This document shows, one piece after another, positions 1 to 13,000 of a stretch of 64,000 nt of DNA. The stretch covers positions 22,694,501-22,758,500 of the forward strand of contig NC_081413.1 in the NCBI RefSeq assembly GCF_030272615.1, given 5' to 3'. The DNA is from Cryptomeria japonica (taxonomy: Eukaryota > Streptophyta > Pinopsida > Cupressales > Cupressaceae). Under the pieces are notes generated by a model that worked only from the letters and a program-made list of their open reading frames with translations, ran no database searches and was not told the DNA's origin. The first letter of the stretch is position 1. Every line of letters begins with the position of its first letter. Both the position numbers and the translations under genes were made by a program.

Positions 1-1362
1 GAGAAAGCTAGCTATACCAAAGTTTCCGAAGACTATGATTCAACTGTTAACCACATTTTGATGGACAACTATGTTTCTACTATTATCATAAAGGACAAAA
101 AATCTGAAAGTTCTACCCAAAGAGCCAAAGTTGTTCTAAAAGGCATTGGACCTTCCTCTAAATCTACCTCTGAATGTAATGTAACAACTTATCAAGGTAA
201 GGTCACCATGCAAGGTGCTCCAGCTAAAACCACCACTTCCTCATCGGCCAAACCTGAGTACGACCTAGTAGAATAGTTAGGCAAGACACTCGCACTTATC
301 TCAATCCTATAACTATTGTGTATCTTTCCTTTGCATAAAGCCCTAACAGAAACCTCTATATCCACTAATTTGAATATGGACCAGTTTCAAGCCATGATGG
401 GATACCTTTCCATTCCATATACCCTCACATTTACAGAAGCCAATGATGCCTCCATAACCCAGCCACACAATACACCTCTCTACGTCGAAGCCTTTCTCCA
501 TAGGAACCGAATAAAATGAGTCTTGATAGATGGAGGTGTAGGTCTAAATATTTGTACATTGAGCACTATTAAACAATTGGGATATTCTGAAAAAACTATG
601 AATTATACACAAGCTATCACCATCAAGGCATATGATAACGAAGTGCGCTCATCCAAGGGCACAGTCACCTTACCTCTTAGAGTAGGACCAGTTACAAAGG
701 ATGTGGTTTTTCAAGTCCTTGATCTAGATCTCACATACAATATATTGCTAGGACAACCATGGATTCATGAAATCAGAGTTATTCCATCAACATATCATCA
801 ATGTGTCAAGTTACCACACAATGGAGTTGAAGTGATTGTCAAAGGTGATCTGAATTCGTTCATATATTGCAAAAATCTACAATCAAAATTTGAAACAACA
901 GTCCCAGTCAATAGAGAAGCAACTCCATCATCAACATATGTGGATCTATAATCCTTGAAAGCTTCTACATCAAAACAAGCAAAGATCAAAGAAAAGTTCA
1001 AGGTTAAAGACATGGGATGTGGTGAGTATATCTTTCATGTTGATCAACTCCCACTATCTCCTAAGAAATTTATTCAAAAGGAACAACCTACAAACAATTT
1101 GCAATATCAAGGGATTGGGTGTGAACCACCTAGTGTTGTGGATACTAAGTTTGAATGCAAATCTCCTCTAGTGGTGCAAGCAACTCTTGATATCAATAGT
1201 CTGAAGAGTGGTTCTAGCGAAAAATCCATTGAGTGTATCACCAACCCTCTTGAGAACTCATATAGCCTTACCATTTCATCTATTCCTTCCATTTCCACTC
1301 TACTCTTAGACTTGGATCAACAAGAATTACAAAAGCTCTTACTAATTGGGGATAAAAAATGA
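1..1362 (+). pseudogene. Ty3/gypsy gag-protease remnant (Tat-like)
   Basis: One reading frame (frame 1) runs from the window edge to 1362, broken by in-frame stops at 274-276 (TAG), about 313 (TAA), 517-519 (TGA) and 949-951 (TAA). The product is the end of a retrotransposon capsid polyprotein followed by an aspartic protease. The protease core is visible at about 520-800: the motif LIDGGVGLNICTL, where the catalytic Asp is followed by Gly-Gly rather than Ser/Thr-Gly, then a long beta-rich stretch ending ILLGQPWIHE, the usual ILG..W signature. DGG is familiar from plant Tat-type gypsy proteases. The 5' end lies outside the window. The stops make it a pseudogene; reverse transcriptase does not follow. 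Family assignment is by motif recognition; lineage is less certain than class. Confidence 0.85.
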
Positions 1363-1822
1363 AGCTATGAAAAGAAAAATCTAAAAGTCAAAAATAAAGA
1401 AAAGTCCTTTAGTCTAAATCAAAATCAAAAGCTATTGGACTTTGCAAAAATTAAAGTCAAGAATAAATGTAATATGAATAAAAAAGAGCAAGAGATGATC
1501 TCCCCTAATATCAAAATAACTGGGGGCAAAGGTTCTACAATTTTAAGTCAAAACTTGCATAATTGTTGATCCTAAGTTTCCATCATGCTATCCTACTTTC
1601 ACTTCTTTTTTGCAATCATAAGCCTTCATAACTCATCCACTTGTTCCACACATCATTTCCCTTCTTGTGATACATCATGGACCTTTTATAGAGCTTGCTT
1701 GAGGGACTTTGTTATCAAGGATGCCCAAACTTCTTTAGATGACACACTAGTAATTCTATCGGAGTTCATTTATCAAAGAAGATAGTCACTTGAGCTACAC
1801 ATCATTCATTCAAGGAACAATA
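1363..1822 (+). other. Deleted pol core of the gypsy element
   Basis: Between the protease frame and the integrase tail there are only about 460 bases. Reverse transcriptase, RNase H and the integrase catalytic core would need roughly 2.5 kb and none of their motifs (such as YVDD or the integrase DDE) can be seen. The stretch is A-rich, with a short open piece at 1585-1785 that I do not recognise. This is best explained by an internal deletion. Confidence 0.6.
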
Positions 1823-2057
1823 CTACTACAATAGTAAGGTAAAGCCTCACACATTTGAGGTGGGTGACTTAGTCCTCAAAGAAAATCCTAAGAATCAAAA
1901 AGACAGAGAAAACAAGGGCAAATTTGAGCTCAATTGGCTTGGTCCTTATGTCATCACAATAGTTTATGGATCAAGTGCATATCAACTCTCAACACTAGAT
2001 GGAGAAGCTTTGGAATATCCTATCAACAAAATGCACCTTCATAGGTTTTACACATAG
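1823..2057 (+). pseudogene. Gypsy integrase C-terminal domain fragment
   Basis: The frame holding FEVGDLVLKENPKNQ, then GKFELNWLGPYVI, then YQLSTLDGE and a final MHLHRFYT before the TAG stop is the C-terminal DNA-binding part of a gypsy polyprotein, the region after the integrase catalytic core that carries the GPY/F module. Here the module reads WLGPYVI. The reading frame differs from that of the protease upstream, consistent with the deletion between them. Only about 78 residues survive, so no activity is expected. It fixes the 3' end of the pol gene and the + orientation of this element. Confidence 0.85.
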
Positions 2058-3862
2058 CTCTTCAGAATATCCTAATTCAAAAATACAAAAATACAAAAAA
2101 AATCATAAAAATAAAAAATCATTACTTGGTGAAAACCTGGCAAACAGGCTCTTTGTGACACAAAAAAATTTTAAAAATTGAAAAAAGTAACGAGAAATAA
2201 ATTCATCCAACGATGAAACCCACTTCGGTGGCGTCGTGGGCAAGTACCATGGTGAAAATACGGTTACTAGCACCATGTGTAGAGACATTGATCCTCCCTC
2301 CTTCAAGATTCAATCTCATCCCTTCACTTTGCACACACTCACAACATATCCATCCATAATAAACTTACCCATTCCCATCATGGCTTGTTATTGATCTACG
2401 TAAGATTGGTTATCCATTCATAATAATCCTTCCTTTTCACCCTTTCCATCCATAATAAATCAGCTCCTATCTATGGCTAAGGCAAATCCCACGTCTAGTG
2501 AAGGGTGTGGAACTAAGAGCATAAAACATTTCAAGGAGTACAATTTCTTCTAGTTTTCTTTAGTCTATCCATGCACAATCCATAATAAAGAAACACTTGC
2601 ATCACAGATCCACAATAATTTTTTGGTCTTCTTCGCAATAAAGTATCAGTTTCATGGATTAAGTCGGTTTCAGATGTGACAAAAACAACAATGGGCTTCA
2701 ACAAATCAACTCTTTTCAATAGACTCAAACAACATTATGGTTCAGTGCTATCTATCCTTTTGTGAATGTAAACATTGTGACCACAATCAAATAGACTTAT
2801 AAAAGTGACAAGAGACACTAAAAAAAAAACTTGAGGACTAGAATGGATGTTGGTGTCGAGTCTTGGTTTTCTTTTGATTTTATCTTTTTGGTGACATGTC
2901 TTTAAGATTTTCTAAGATATCTCTAACTAGAGATTCTATCTCCAGGATGTCTTTGACTAGAAAGGAGAGGATGGTATATGATTGACCTCCTATTGTTTCT
3001 TTGTATGTGGATTGTCTCTTAGTAATACTATGACTTGTCCAAGGATATGAGGACACTGTGATTCTAGTATGAATTGGGGCATTCCTTGTTTGCAACTGTC
3101 TGATGTCCATGCAAACAGGGACAATAACTTTCTAGGTCAAACCCATATCTGGATTGTCATAACCTATTTTTCATAATAAAGCTCAATGATGATAAAGCAC
3201 ACCTAGTGTGCTTTGTCACCAATGTTTCAAAAGTCCTCCCCCATCCCATAGCCAACCCTCATGTTGACCTATGAGCACAAAGAAACCCACTTATCACTCA
3301 TGTCAGCACCATCAATAGAGCCAATCCTATAGCTGTCATCATGTTGCAGGCCACATGTCCTACCCTCATCTCCAGTCCTGGATGCTAGAACACTCATCTA
3401 GAGGCATCCCTATCTCCCTCTCAATCATAAGGTACCAACTCCCCATCGATCGATATCTATAGAATCTTGTACATATCCTCTAAAGTGACTATCATCTCAC
3501 CCATCGGTAAATGAAATGTGCATGTCTTTGAGTTCCATATCTCAGCTAACACAGTCAGCAAGCCCATATTTGCCTGAAACTCAGGCATATACATAATATA
3601 TCATAATCCCATGGCCTCAACTACTGCTGTATCCTCCAATGTCAACTTTGGTTGTAATCCCTGAGCCAAAGGGTATCTCTCATGACTCTAGTATTGGTAG
3701 GTCCTCCTGCAGTCAAGCAAATCAACTATGTCAATTCCTAGTAGTACTCCTTGTTCATCACAAAGTGCTTCTTTTTATATCCTACTGCTTATATTTATCA
3801 TATGGCACTCTATCCTAGTAGTACTCCATGTTCATCACAAAGTACTTCTTTTATTTATCTTT

Positions 3863-4225
3863 TAGGGCACCTACTTGAGTGTATCCTCTTGAGTAGCTTA
3901 TCCAATTGACAATGTATGTTCTAGAAAACAATTGTCAATTTCAACCTAATACAATTGACAATGTATATTCTATCACAGAATTATCAATTTCTTATGGTAC
4001 TCCCTTTTCATCACAAAGTGCCTCGCTCTATCCTATCCTAGGGCCTCTGGTTGTGTGTATCTTCTTGAGTAGTTTCCTTATTGGCAATGTATGTTCTATC
4101 ACATAATTATCAATTTTACCCTTATCTATTATCCTAGTCTTCCTTAGAGGACCTGTTTGAGTGTATCCTCTCAGTAGCTTATCCAATCGACAATGTATGT
4201 TTATCATAGAACTATTGATTCGACC
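3863..4225 (+). repeat. Degenerate tandem repeat, three units
   Basis: Three diverged units begin near 3863, 4038 and 4141. Each has a GTGTATC-CTTGAGTAG core followed by a GCAATGTATGTTCTATCA-like core and an ATTATCAATTT tail. The spacing is irregular (about 175 and 103 bases). They lie in the 3' non-coding part of the gypsy element. Confidence 0.6.
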
Positions 4226-4227
4226 TT

Positions 4228-4460
4228 GAAGACATAAATGCTCATTCATGACACAAATGTGCTTACATACTTCACAAATGTTTTCGCATTTCAGAGATGT
4301 GCCTAGATTACACAGACGTGCCTCTATTATGCATAGATGTGCCTGCCATGCACAGACACTTCTGCATTCTGCAGATGTGCTCTCATTTGTCATAGATGCT
4401 TTTAAAATCATGGATGCGTTTACACTTGACACAGATGCGCCTAAACTACCCAAACGTGAC
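4228..4460 (+). repeat. Minisatellite, CACAGATGYGCCT core
   Basis: About ten loosely conserved units, each some 20-27 bases long, carry a core close to CACAGATGTGCCT (for example at 4337, 4374, 4431). The array lies within the 3' non-coding part of the gypsy element, and further single cores are found to about 4560. Confidence 0.6.
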
Positions 4461-4989
4461 TAGCACCAATGTAGACGAACCTTTAAATCTTTTGCCCTGC
4501 TTGACAAGTTTCTAAGACATGCCTAATATGCATGTATTTCTCTACCAAGATGCATTTATGTCAACAATTAATGTAGCGAAGTAAAAGGAGGTTTTGTGGT
4601 ACTCAGTGGCTCTCCTACATCTACTGGCCTTTGATATTAGTGAACATGATCAAATCTGTGCACCAATGTCACTATTGCTGACTATTGACTGCTCTATGCA
4701 CTTTGATCTCTTAGATGTGTGGATGACAATGACAATGTTTTCCCTCATAGTCTATCTTATAGACTACCCTAGCCCTAGTCTCTTGAGTCAGTCTTCTTCA
4801 TCCCATGACTCTGTCGCTCTATCCTATCTTGTCAGTCCTCTCTAGCCTCTCTTTCTTATCGAGAGAGTTTTTGTGATATTTTCAAACATTTTCATTCAAT
4901 CTCTCAAGGGGGCATATCACCATCTTGGGGAAACTTTGTATCAGTTCATCTTATCTTCTTTGAGGCAACAAGACAAGTTGCATTGTCTC

Positions 4990-5003
4990 AAAGAGGGTCA
5001 AAA
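4990..5003 (+). promoter_or_regulatory. Polypurine tract before 3' LTR
   Basis: AAAGAGGGTCAAAA lies directly before the TGTAGAAACC start of the LTR. This is the plus-strand priming site expected immediately 5' of a 3' LTR, so the LTR at 5004 belongs to the gypsy element on its left. Confidence 0.6.
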
Positions 5004-5787
5004 TGTAGAAACCTAAAACTGTCGAGTCTAATTAAATAAATATTTTTATTTATTTAATTATTTTATCTTAATTCTTCTATTAATTAAATAAATCTTTATT
5101 TATTTATTTAATTCATTAATCCTCTTTTAAGCCTTTCCTCATTTTAATTAATATTTTTATTTATTTAAATTATCCTTTTTCCTAAATTAAATAAATATTT
5201 TTATTTATTAAATTTATCCCACTTCCTCTATTAATTAAATAAATCTTTATTTATTTAATTAATTTATTAGCCTTATCTACCCATGACACATGTCATTCAT
5301 CTCTTAATTCCTATACTACCTACCCTCTCATTATTATCATGTTTCCTCTACCTACCCTTTAATCCTAACCGACTATTTATCTTTTTCAGCTCTCAGTCGT
5401 ATCCCTCCATTTCTTACAGTGTTCTCAATATAAGAGGATGCTTCTTTCATTTTCACTCCTCCTATGCATTCTAATCAATCTTATGTAATCAAGTCTTTTT
5501 GCGATCAAGCTATCAACCACATTTTCATTCTTTGTTGAGCTCTTGTGCACACATAAAATCTAAGAGCAAATATATCAACCAAGATCAATGGAGATAGGAA
5601 GAATGGAGATTCAAATCCTAGTGGACATGTGATGGTATAATCTTTGTGATTTTTTTCATTTGCATTGTCGTAGGTAATCTTCATATGTTATGGTGGATCT
5701 TTTTTGTTGTTAGGCTAGGGTTTTGTGGTTGAATTCATTTAGTCTTTCAATATTGTTGTTTCCATTATCATCACTTTTCACCATACA
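5004..5787 (+). repeat. 3' LTR of gypsy element (family shared with 38362-39166)
   Basis: The block starts TGTAGAAACC and ends ACCATACA. Its limits come from alignment with the inverted copy at 38362-39166: both share the AT-rich block of TTAATTAAATAAATC-type repeats, the ACCCATGACACATG stretch, a TATA-like ATATAAGAGGAT (near 5429) and the GGTTTTGTGGTTGAATTC stretch near the 3' end. Length is 784 bp against 805 bp for the solo copy. The 5' LTR lies left of the window. Confidence 0.8.
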
Positions 5788-7369
5788 TAGTTTCTATTAT
5801 AACTCGATAAATATGATCAATTTATAGATAGGATATCTTAAACATTAATCATGTATGACTTTATTCCTTGTGAATGTATGAGACACCTTATTTCCTACTT
5901 GCATATGTTATATTTCATGAAGGATACTTGTCTAGAATATCGTAAAGGATTATATTACATTAAAATGTATATAGATCAATAAACTTATACTTTTAAATGT
6001 TTGGCATGCACTCTCTAACACATTCAGTTGGTTGTACTCTTGGGTGTTGTGTAGTGGTTACTCCCTTCACTATGACAGATATTTGTCAGCTCGTGATGTA
6101 GATTTAGATGAGTTGGTTATTTTGTTTTGAGTTATTTTGAGAATTGCGTCAGGTATCATTGGAGTTAATTTGATTTTGGATTTCTTTACTTTAGGACTTA
6201 CCACTAATTTATTCTTTTATTTGTTTTGTTGTTGTGGTGGCACTTGTCACACTTTATTTCTTCATTTATTTTGACAAAAAAATTTCTTTGTTTTCATGAT
6301 TTTATGTTGGATTTAATTATCTTTCCTTTGACTTTCTTTCTTTTGTTGTTCATAGTGGTCATTTCGAATGTTGAAGTATTATGGGCCCTCATCATGAGTC
6401 AAATGTTGTTTCTATCATATTAATTTTGAACCTCTGATAGTGTGTGCAAGGGGGGACACCACAGAGAAGTGCACTAGACTTAAGAAACAATTAGACAATG
6501 TCAATATCAGTAAAATAAATGACTTATATTAATTAGATGAAATGTACAGGTAACTTTTAGGATTTTATGAAATATTAGATAGAAATGCATTTGGATTTGA
6601 GAAGGTTGTAACATATGAAATAGTTTAATGCGAAAGAACTATTGATTTATACCTTCAATGAGTGCTTATGAATATATATCATGCTTAATTAATGGATTAG
6701 AGTATTTTCGAATAACTTGATCGGATGAAAGATGCGTGAATGTTTATATTAGAGTAGCATAATGGAAGTGTAGTAGAGACTGAGTAGTTTGGATACTAAC
6801 AATATTTCTTTCCCTGAGATTGTAGGATATAGATTCCTGGTGATTGCGAGATTCTCTTGATTTAATTAGGTCTTGAAGGTAGATTATTTAAATTTTTCTC
6901 ACATAGGTGTATGACATGTGATTTCTTAAATAATATAAAGATGTGCCTATGTGTAAAGTATTGTCTAAAATGTATATTTTTTTTCTTAATTGTGTGCAAC
7001 TAGACACTAAAGGAGTGTTGTCATGCTTGAATTGGTGGGAGTTATTATGATTTTTACTTATAAATGCTAACTCGGTAACAAGAATTATAGTTTTGGTCTT
7101 GGAAAACATAGTTAAATAAGGTTTCCTAAAAGAAATTTTAAAAATTTAGCATGCTTATTGTAACTAGTAAGAGGTTTGTGACTTGTTATATCTCTCGTGT
7201 AACATATTTACTTGGGATAATTGAAACATAGAAAGGAAACTATTGTTGTCATTATCTTATTTTGGGCTAGGAAATGTTTGAATTAAGAAGTTTTGGGCTG
7301 ATGTGTGTATGCTTTCAACTTAACCCTTGACGAGTTCTAGGAGTAAGTATAGCCTAAGGGGGGGGAGGA
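5788..7369. other. AT-rich stretch, no gene seen
   Basis: No supported coding sequence or RNA gene. A G-run (6449-6456) and a longer one at 7359-7366 are the only notable signals; the second is read as a polypurine tract. Confidence 0.5.
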
Positions 7370-8961
7370 TGTAGTGCCCCTCCCTGATTTATCTAATCTT
7401 TTTGTGTATCAAAGGAATATATTGTTCTAGCTTAGTCTACTTTATGGTGATTTGATGGTATCATGTTATGTACTAACCCTATTTCATGATTGTACTGGAT
7501 ATGATGATGGATCTATATTTGATCATATTATTCATGATGGATCATATTGCTTATGGGATTTTGATGATATTATGATTACACTAACCCTACTCTATGGTTA
7601 TGATGACTATGTTGATGCTACAATGTTTGTGATTGTCTTCTATTGTCTTCATGATTAGAGATAATGACATACCACTCATTGCGATAACAATATGACGTTG
7701 TGATTCTCTATCACTTGCTTGATCATTTATGATGTATATGTATTATATATATGTTGTATTTTTTTTAGTGGGGGATGCAAGATTGCAGGTACCAGATATC
7801 GACTCCACCAGTTCTCATAGGTCAGAGCGTGTCTTTATCCCAATGGCAAGTTGTTGGAGAAGGCATGTGTTTCACTTTCATACTCTAGGCTTAAGTTGAT
7901 ACCCTTGTCAGTTAGTGTCTTGGCTTGAGTCATTGGTTTGCGTCATGTGGTATGTTGTTCAAACTTATGTTAGGTTCCCTTGTGAGTTTATGATTATTAT
8001 TATAAATATAGTTTATAAATATTAAATTAAATCAATAGATGACATTAGTATTTAATATGAATGTGTGATTATTATTATTGCAAAATTATTACTCATTAAT
8101 GTTTATTTTATGAATTTATATTTTATTGGTTATTTAGAATTATGGAAATTAATTAATCAATTACTACATATAGCCATTGGCATAAATTATAAAATAATAG
8201 TTAGTCTAAATACAATATATTTATATATATTTATTTACAAGGAGTTTATAATTAATTAATAACTAATTGGTGGAATTATACTAGTTGACTATTTATCCTT
8301 ATCAGTACATCCATTTATTTATTATTTTTATTATTATTTTATATGTATGTGGGAGATATTTATACTATTGAGTCTAACTTATATTGGCTAGAGAATTTAT
8401 ATGTACCTATACATTTAATTATTTGTTTATTGTTTATCTATTTATTTATTTTTGGCTCATCTATTTATTGGTTATTTATTATTTATTTATATTGGTTTTG
8501 ATTTATTATTTGAGCTTTTGATTAATTGGATTATTATTTATTTATTGTTTAATTACTCGATGGGTATTTATGTTTGTCTGTACATTTATTTATTTATCTT
8601 CTTTATTGATTATTTATTTATTGTTGGATTATTTATTGTTTTGGTTATTTAGTTATTTATTTGCATTGTTGTTTTATTTATTTGCTATTATTCATGTAGC
8701 CCTTGTTATGATTAGACCTCTTGGGAGTTGTGATTGTGAGGATAATGTTATTTAATTGTTTGCTTATTTATTTATATTATTTCTGGTTTTATAATTAAAT
8801 GGAGCATTTATTCATATTGCCTTTGATTTATTTATTGGGCTTTAATTTATTATTATTGTTTATTATATTATTATTACATTATCTTGATACTAATTAAGTA
8901 ATTAAGTATTATTTTTATACCTACCCTATTATTTTATTGGTTGAGATTTGCGGGTAAGTAA
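7354..8961 (+). repeat. Candidate polypurine tract and LTR start
   Basis: A run of A, A and eight or more G, then AGGA, lies directly before TGTAGTGCCCCTCCC at 7370. The pattern (G-rich purine tract, then TGTAGTGCCCC) matches the 3' LTR junction of plant gypsy elements and resembles the junction at 29025-29038 in this window. The LTR end is not determined; it may be interrupted by the foldback element at 8962. From about 8440 to 8900 the sequence is a TTTA/TTTAT low-complexity run. No partner LTR was found, so the call is tentative. Confidence 0.35.
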
Positions 8962-9045
8962 ACTAGCATATATACCTTAAATTTTAATTTAATCTATATA
9001 AAATACGCCGAGAGATATCCTTCTCGAGGCACCTATTTAAATTTA

Positions 9046-9693
9046 ATATTAAGAATAAGGAGATCAAAAATACAAGAGATCGCAGAGTATCAGAGAATAG
9101 AGGGTAAGCCTCACACCATCTAAAAAGAGTACTTACAATGAACCAGCAACATATATAACTTAAATTATGACAACTAGTAAAGCACATCATCCCAGGTGTC
9201 CACCCAAGCCAGCCAACCCATAGCGCCATCCATCCACACCATGCTTTTCTGATCTTGAATTTGTTTCAGCATGTAAACCGACTCATTAGTAGCATTGTGA
9301 GGTCTTCTTTTAATCTCCTTTCTAATTCTGCTAAAAGTTTGATTGAAATCATGTATATTATCCAAATGCAACCTCCAAAAATATCCATTCTTAACGTCAT
9401 TGGCAAAAAAGGTAGCATGACCGTCCTTGAGCAGCCTTTTGAATTTAGCCTTGTTGATTTTCATGGTGATTTGAATTTGTGAAAAAAATTTAAAATATGT
9501 GAGACTTCGAAAAGACTCAGTAAGCATTCTGGGGATATCTTGAAACCTTTCTTCATTTCTGCACTTCCAAATTTGCCATAAAATGCTAGATGAGGTAATA
9601 TCCCAAAACATGTTAACATCTTTTTTAGCATTAGAGATAAACCCAGTAATAACTTCAAAGAAATTGAAATTAGAGGGGATAGAAATACCGAAC
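9046..9693 (-). mobile_element. 5'-truncated LINE fragment inside the foldback loop
   Basis: The fragment is flanked by an exact 11-bp direct repeat, ATTTAAATTTA (9035-9045 and 9694-9704), which reads as its target-site duplication. The content on the minus strand is the C-terminal end of a LINE ORF2. It inserted between the two arms of the foldback element, so the foldback is older. Confidence 0.75.
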
Positions 9694-9695
9694 AT
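9174..9695 (-). pseudogene. C-terminal end of L1-type LINE ORF2
   Basis: The frame contains ILWQIWKCRNEERF near its start, the W..W..RN.. motif found after the reverse transcriptase in plant LINE proteins, and ends near MVWMDGAMGWLAWVD. That tail is similar to MEVWQDGNMGWVAW in the LINE at 29063-31310, which supports a shared LINE clade. No catalytic domain is present because the copy is 5'-truncated. It is a fossil fragment, not a functional protein. Confidence 0.7.
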
Positions 9696-10019
9696 TTAAA
9701 TTTAGAATATAAAATTGACTAAAAATAGGTGCCTCGAGAAGGATATCTCTCGTATTTTATATAGATTAAATTAAAATTTAAGGTATATATGCTAGTGGAA
9801 GTGTTGTGGTGCAACATGGAAAACATAAAATAAATCAATATATAATTATATAGTATCATTTTATTAGAATAAATTATATTATAATATTATAATATTAATA
9901 TATTATTATATTATTATGTAGAGATATATGAAATTAAATATATCTATTTAGGCTACTTTTAATAATATATGTGTTGCAAGATCAAAGTAAATACTAAAAT
10001 CTAAGATATATTAAATTTT

Positions 10020-13000
10020 ATTTAATGGCAAGTATTATGGTTATGGTTAGCGTTAGGGTTAAGGTTAGTTTTATGGTTGGGGATAACAGTTACATCATGG
10101 TTTGCGTTAGGGAGTATATCATGGTCATGGTTAACATCAAGGTTACAGTTTGGCTTTGGTTTAGGATTGTGATTAAGTTTAGGGTTTACAAATATGGTTA
10201 GGATTATGCTTTGGGTTAGGGTTTAGTGTTAAGGTTAACTTTATGGTTAGGGTATACTGTTAGGGTTATAATTATGTTTAGAGTTTACATCAAAATTAGG
10301 GCTAGAATTATGGTTATGGTTCAATTACATTAAGGTTAGGGTTAAATTAGTATAAAACTTCAATAAGGATTAGAGTTTGGGATAGATTAAGGTTAGGAGT
10401 AGATTGTGATTAAATTTTAATTTAGGTTAGGGTTAAGGTTATAGTTAAATAGAGTTAGGGTTCAAATATGATTAGGGTTTGATTATGGTAAGTGTTATAT
10501 TAAGATTAGAGTTCAATTACGATTAGAATTTTATTAGGTTTACCATTAAGTTTAGGCTAGGATTTAGTTATTGTTAGATTAGGGTTGAAGTTGTAGTTAG
10601 GGCTTAATTGTAGGGTTATATTTAAATTTAGTGTTAGGTTATGGTTAGCTTTTAATTATGGTTAGATTAAGGTTTAAATTTAGGATTAGGTTATGGTTTA
10701 GGGTTCAATTAGGTCTAGATTAGGGATATTGTCAAGGTTAAGGTTTCATTGTGGTAAGGTTTTAATTATAGCTTAAGTTTTTATAAGATTTCAAATACGG
10801 TCAAAATTAGCTTTACGATTCAATTGCATTAGCATTACAATTAAATTAGGATTAAATTTTAATTAGCGTAGGGGTTTGGGCTAGAAATCTATTAGGATTA
10901 GGAATTCCATAAGTGTTATGGTTTGAATTAGGTTAGGGTTTAATTAGGGTTAGATTAAGGTTGAAGTTTTAGGTAGCACTTAATTCTATAGTTAGAGTTA
11001 TGCTTAGGTTTAGGTAATGGTTGGAATTCAATTAGGGTTATATTTAAGTTTAGGGTTAGGTTATGGTTTAGGGTTATGGTCTGGGTTAGGGGTTAGTGTA
11101 AGGATTGGGATTATGGTTTGGGTTACGAACAAGTTGAGGGTTAGAATTATGGTTAGGTTAGGGTTAAGGATTATATTTATGACATAAGGGTTAGGATTTA
11201 AATAATGGTTATGTTTATATTATGGTGAGGGTTAGAGTTAGGGTGTACGGTTAGCGTTAGGATTACAGTTAAGGATACAATCGACGTAATTGTTAATGTT
11301 AGGATTATGATTAGGGTTAGGTATTAGGGTTAGGACTAAGAATTATTATTAAGATTAGAGTTTAGGGTTATGGTTAAGTAAGATTTTGGTTTAGGGTTAA
11401 GAGTCAAAGTTATAGTTAATTAGAGTTAGGGTTTAATTATACTTAGAGTTTGATTATGCTAAGGGCTTAATTAGGATCAAGGATTGGGGTAGATTAGGTT
11501 TACGATTGAATAAGGATTCGTGTCTAATTATGATTAAAATTCAATTACGGTTAGGGTTGAGTGGGGCTAGAGTTCAATTAGGGTTATAGTTAAATCTAGG
11601 GATACAATTCAATTATTACATTAAACTATAGTTTAACTTGTAATTAGGGTTATTTTATGGTTAGGGTTCAATGAGGTCAAGATTAGGGATATTGTCAAGG
11701 ATGGGGTTTAATTATGATATGTGGTTGATCGTAGTTATGATTAGTGTAATTAGATTTTAATTAGGGCTAAAATTATTTTATGATTCAATTAATTTAGGAT
11801 TAGGGTTAAATTAGGGTAAGGGTTTGGGTTCAACTATGGTAACTTTTAATTCTCGGGTTAGAGTTAAGTTTAGGGTTCAGTTATGGTCGAATTATGGTTA
11901 GGATAAGGAATGGTGAGGATGAGGGTTAGTATTAAATTAGGATAAGAATTCAATAAGGGTTAGGGTTCATATTAGGGTTAGATTAAGGTTGAATTAGTAG
12001 TTAGGGTTTATTTCTATGGTTAGAGTTAACTTTAGGGTTAGGTTAGGGTTAGCATTCAATTAGAGCGATTAGAGTTAAGGGTTAAGGTTATATCTAATTA
12101 TAGCTAGTGTTCAAATATGATTAGGGTTTGATTATGGTAAGGGTTAGATTAAGATTGGAGTTCAATTACGATTAGAGTTTAATTAGGGTTAGGGTTAAGT
12201 TTAGGCTATGATTTAGTTACAGTTATATTAGAGTTAAAGTTGTAGTTAGGTTATGGTTAGACTTCAATTCTGGTTAGATTAAGGTTGAAGTTTAGGATTG
12301 GGTTATGGTTTCCGGTTAATTAGGTCTATATTAGGGATATTGTCAAGGTTAGGGTTTGATTATGGTAAAGTTTTAATTATAGTTAGGGTTCGTATAAGAG
12401 TTCAATTAGGGTTATAATTAGCTTTACGATTAAACTACATTAGGTTTATAATTAAATTATTATTAAAGTTTAATTAAGGTCAGGGTTTGGGCTAGAATTC
12501 AATTAAGATTAGAATTCAATAAGTGTTAGGGTTTGGGTTAGGTTAGGATTTAATTAGGATTAGATTAAGGTTGAAGTTGTAGGTAGGGTTTGAATCTATA
12601 GTTAGAGTTATTCTTAGGGTTAGGTAATGGTTGGAATTCAATTAGGGTTATATTTAAGTTTAGGGATAAGATATGGTTTAGGTTTATGGTTTGGGTGAGA
12701 GGTTAGTGTTAAGATTAGGATTATTATTTGGGTTTACATCATGTTTAGGGTTTGGGTTAGGAGTTAGTGTTAGGATTAGGATTATGGTTTGGGTTTACAA
12801 CATGTTTAGGGTTAGAATTATGGTTAGGTTAGGGTTAGGGTTTAGTTTAAATGACATAAGGGTTTAAATAATGGTTAGGGTTAGGGTTAGGGTTAGGATT
12901 AGGATTAGAGTTTAAATAATGGTTATGTTTAGTTTAGGGTAAGGGTTAGTGTTAGGATCTAGGATTAGTCTTAGGATTACAGTTAGGGATATGGTCGATA

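Larger units (their letters stand above)
2058..5003 (+). other. Long 3' non-coding part of gypsy element
   Basis: The 2.9 kb from the pol stop to the 3' LTR shows no convincing protein. Just after pol are phrases such as GGTGAAAACCTGG and GGTGGCGTCGTGGGC (2130-2250), typical of the non-coding stretch behind pol in Tat-type gypsy elements. Two families of degenerate tandem repeats lie at 3863-4460. Short open frames here have no recognisable motifs. Confidence 0.6.
8962..9796. mobile_element. Foldback/MITE-like element with 77-bp inverted repeats
   Basis: The left arm (8962-9038) and right arm (9723-9796) are inverted repeats starting ACTAGCATATATACC. They are identical over about 74 bases apart from a 3-base indel (ACGCCGAGAG against ACGAGAG). 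Without the LINE inserted in its loop the element would be about 187 bp, a hairpin typical of a miniature inverted-repeat element. No flanking target duplication was recognised, so the superfamily is unknown. Confidence 0.8.
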
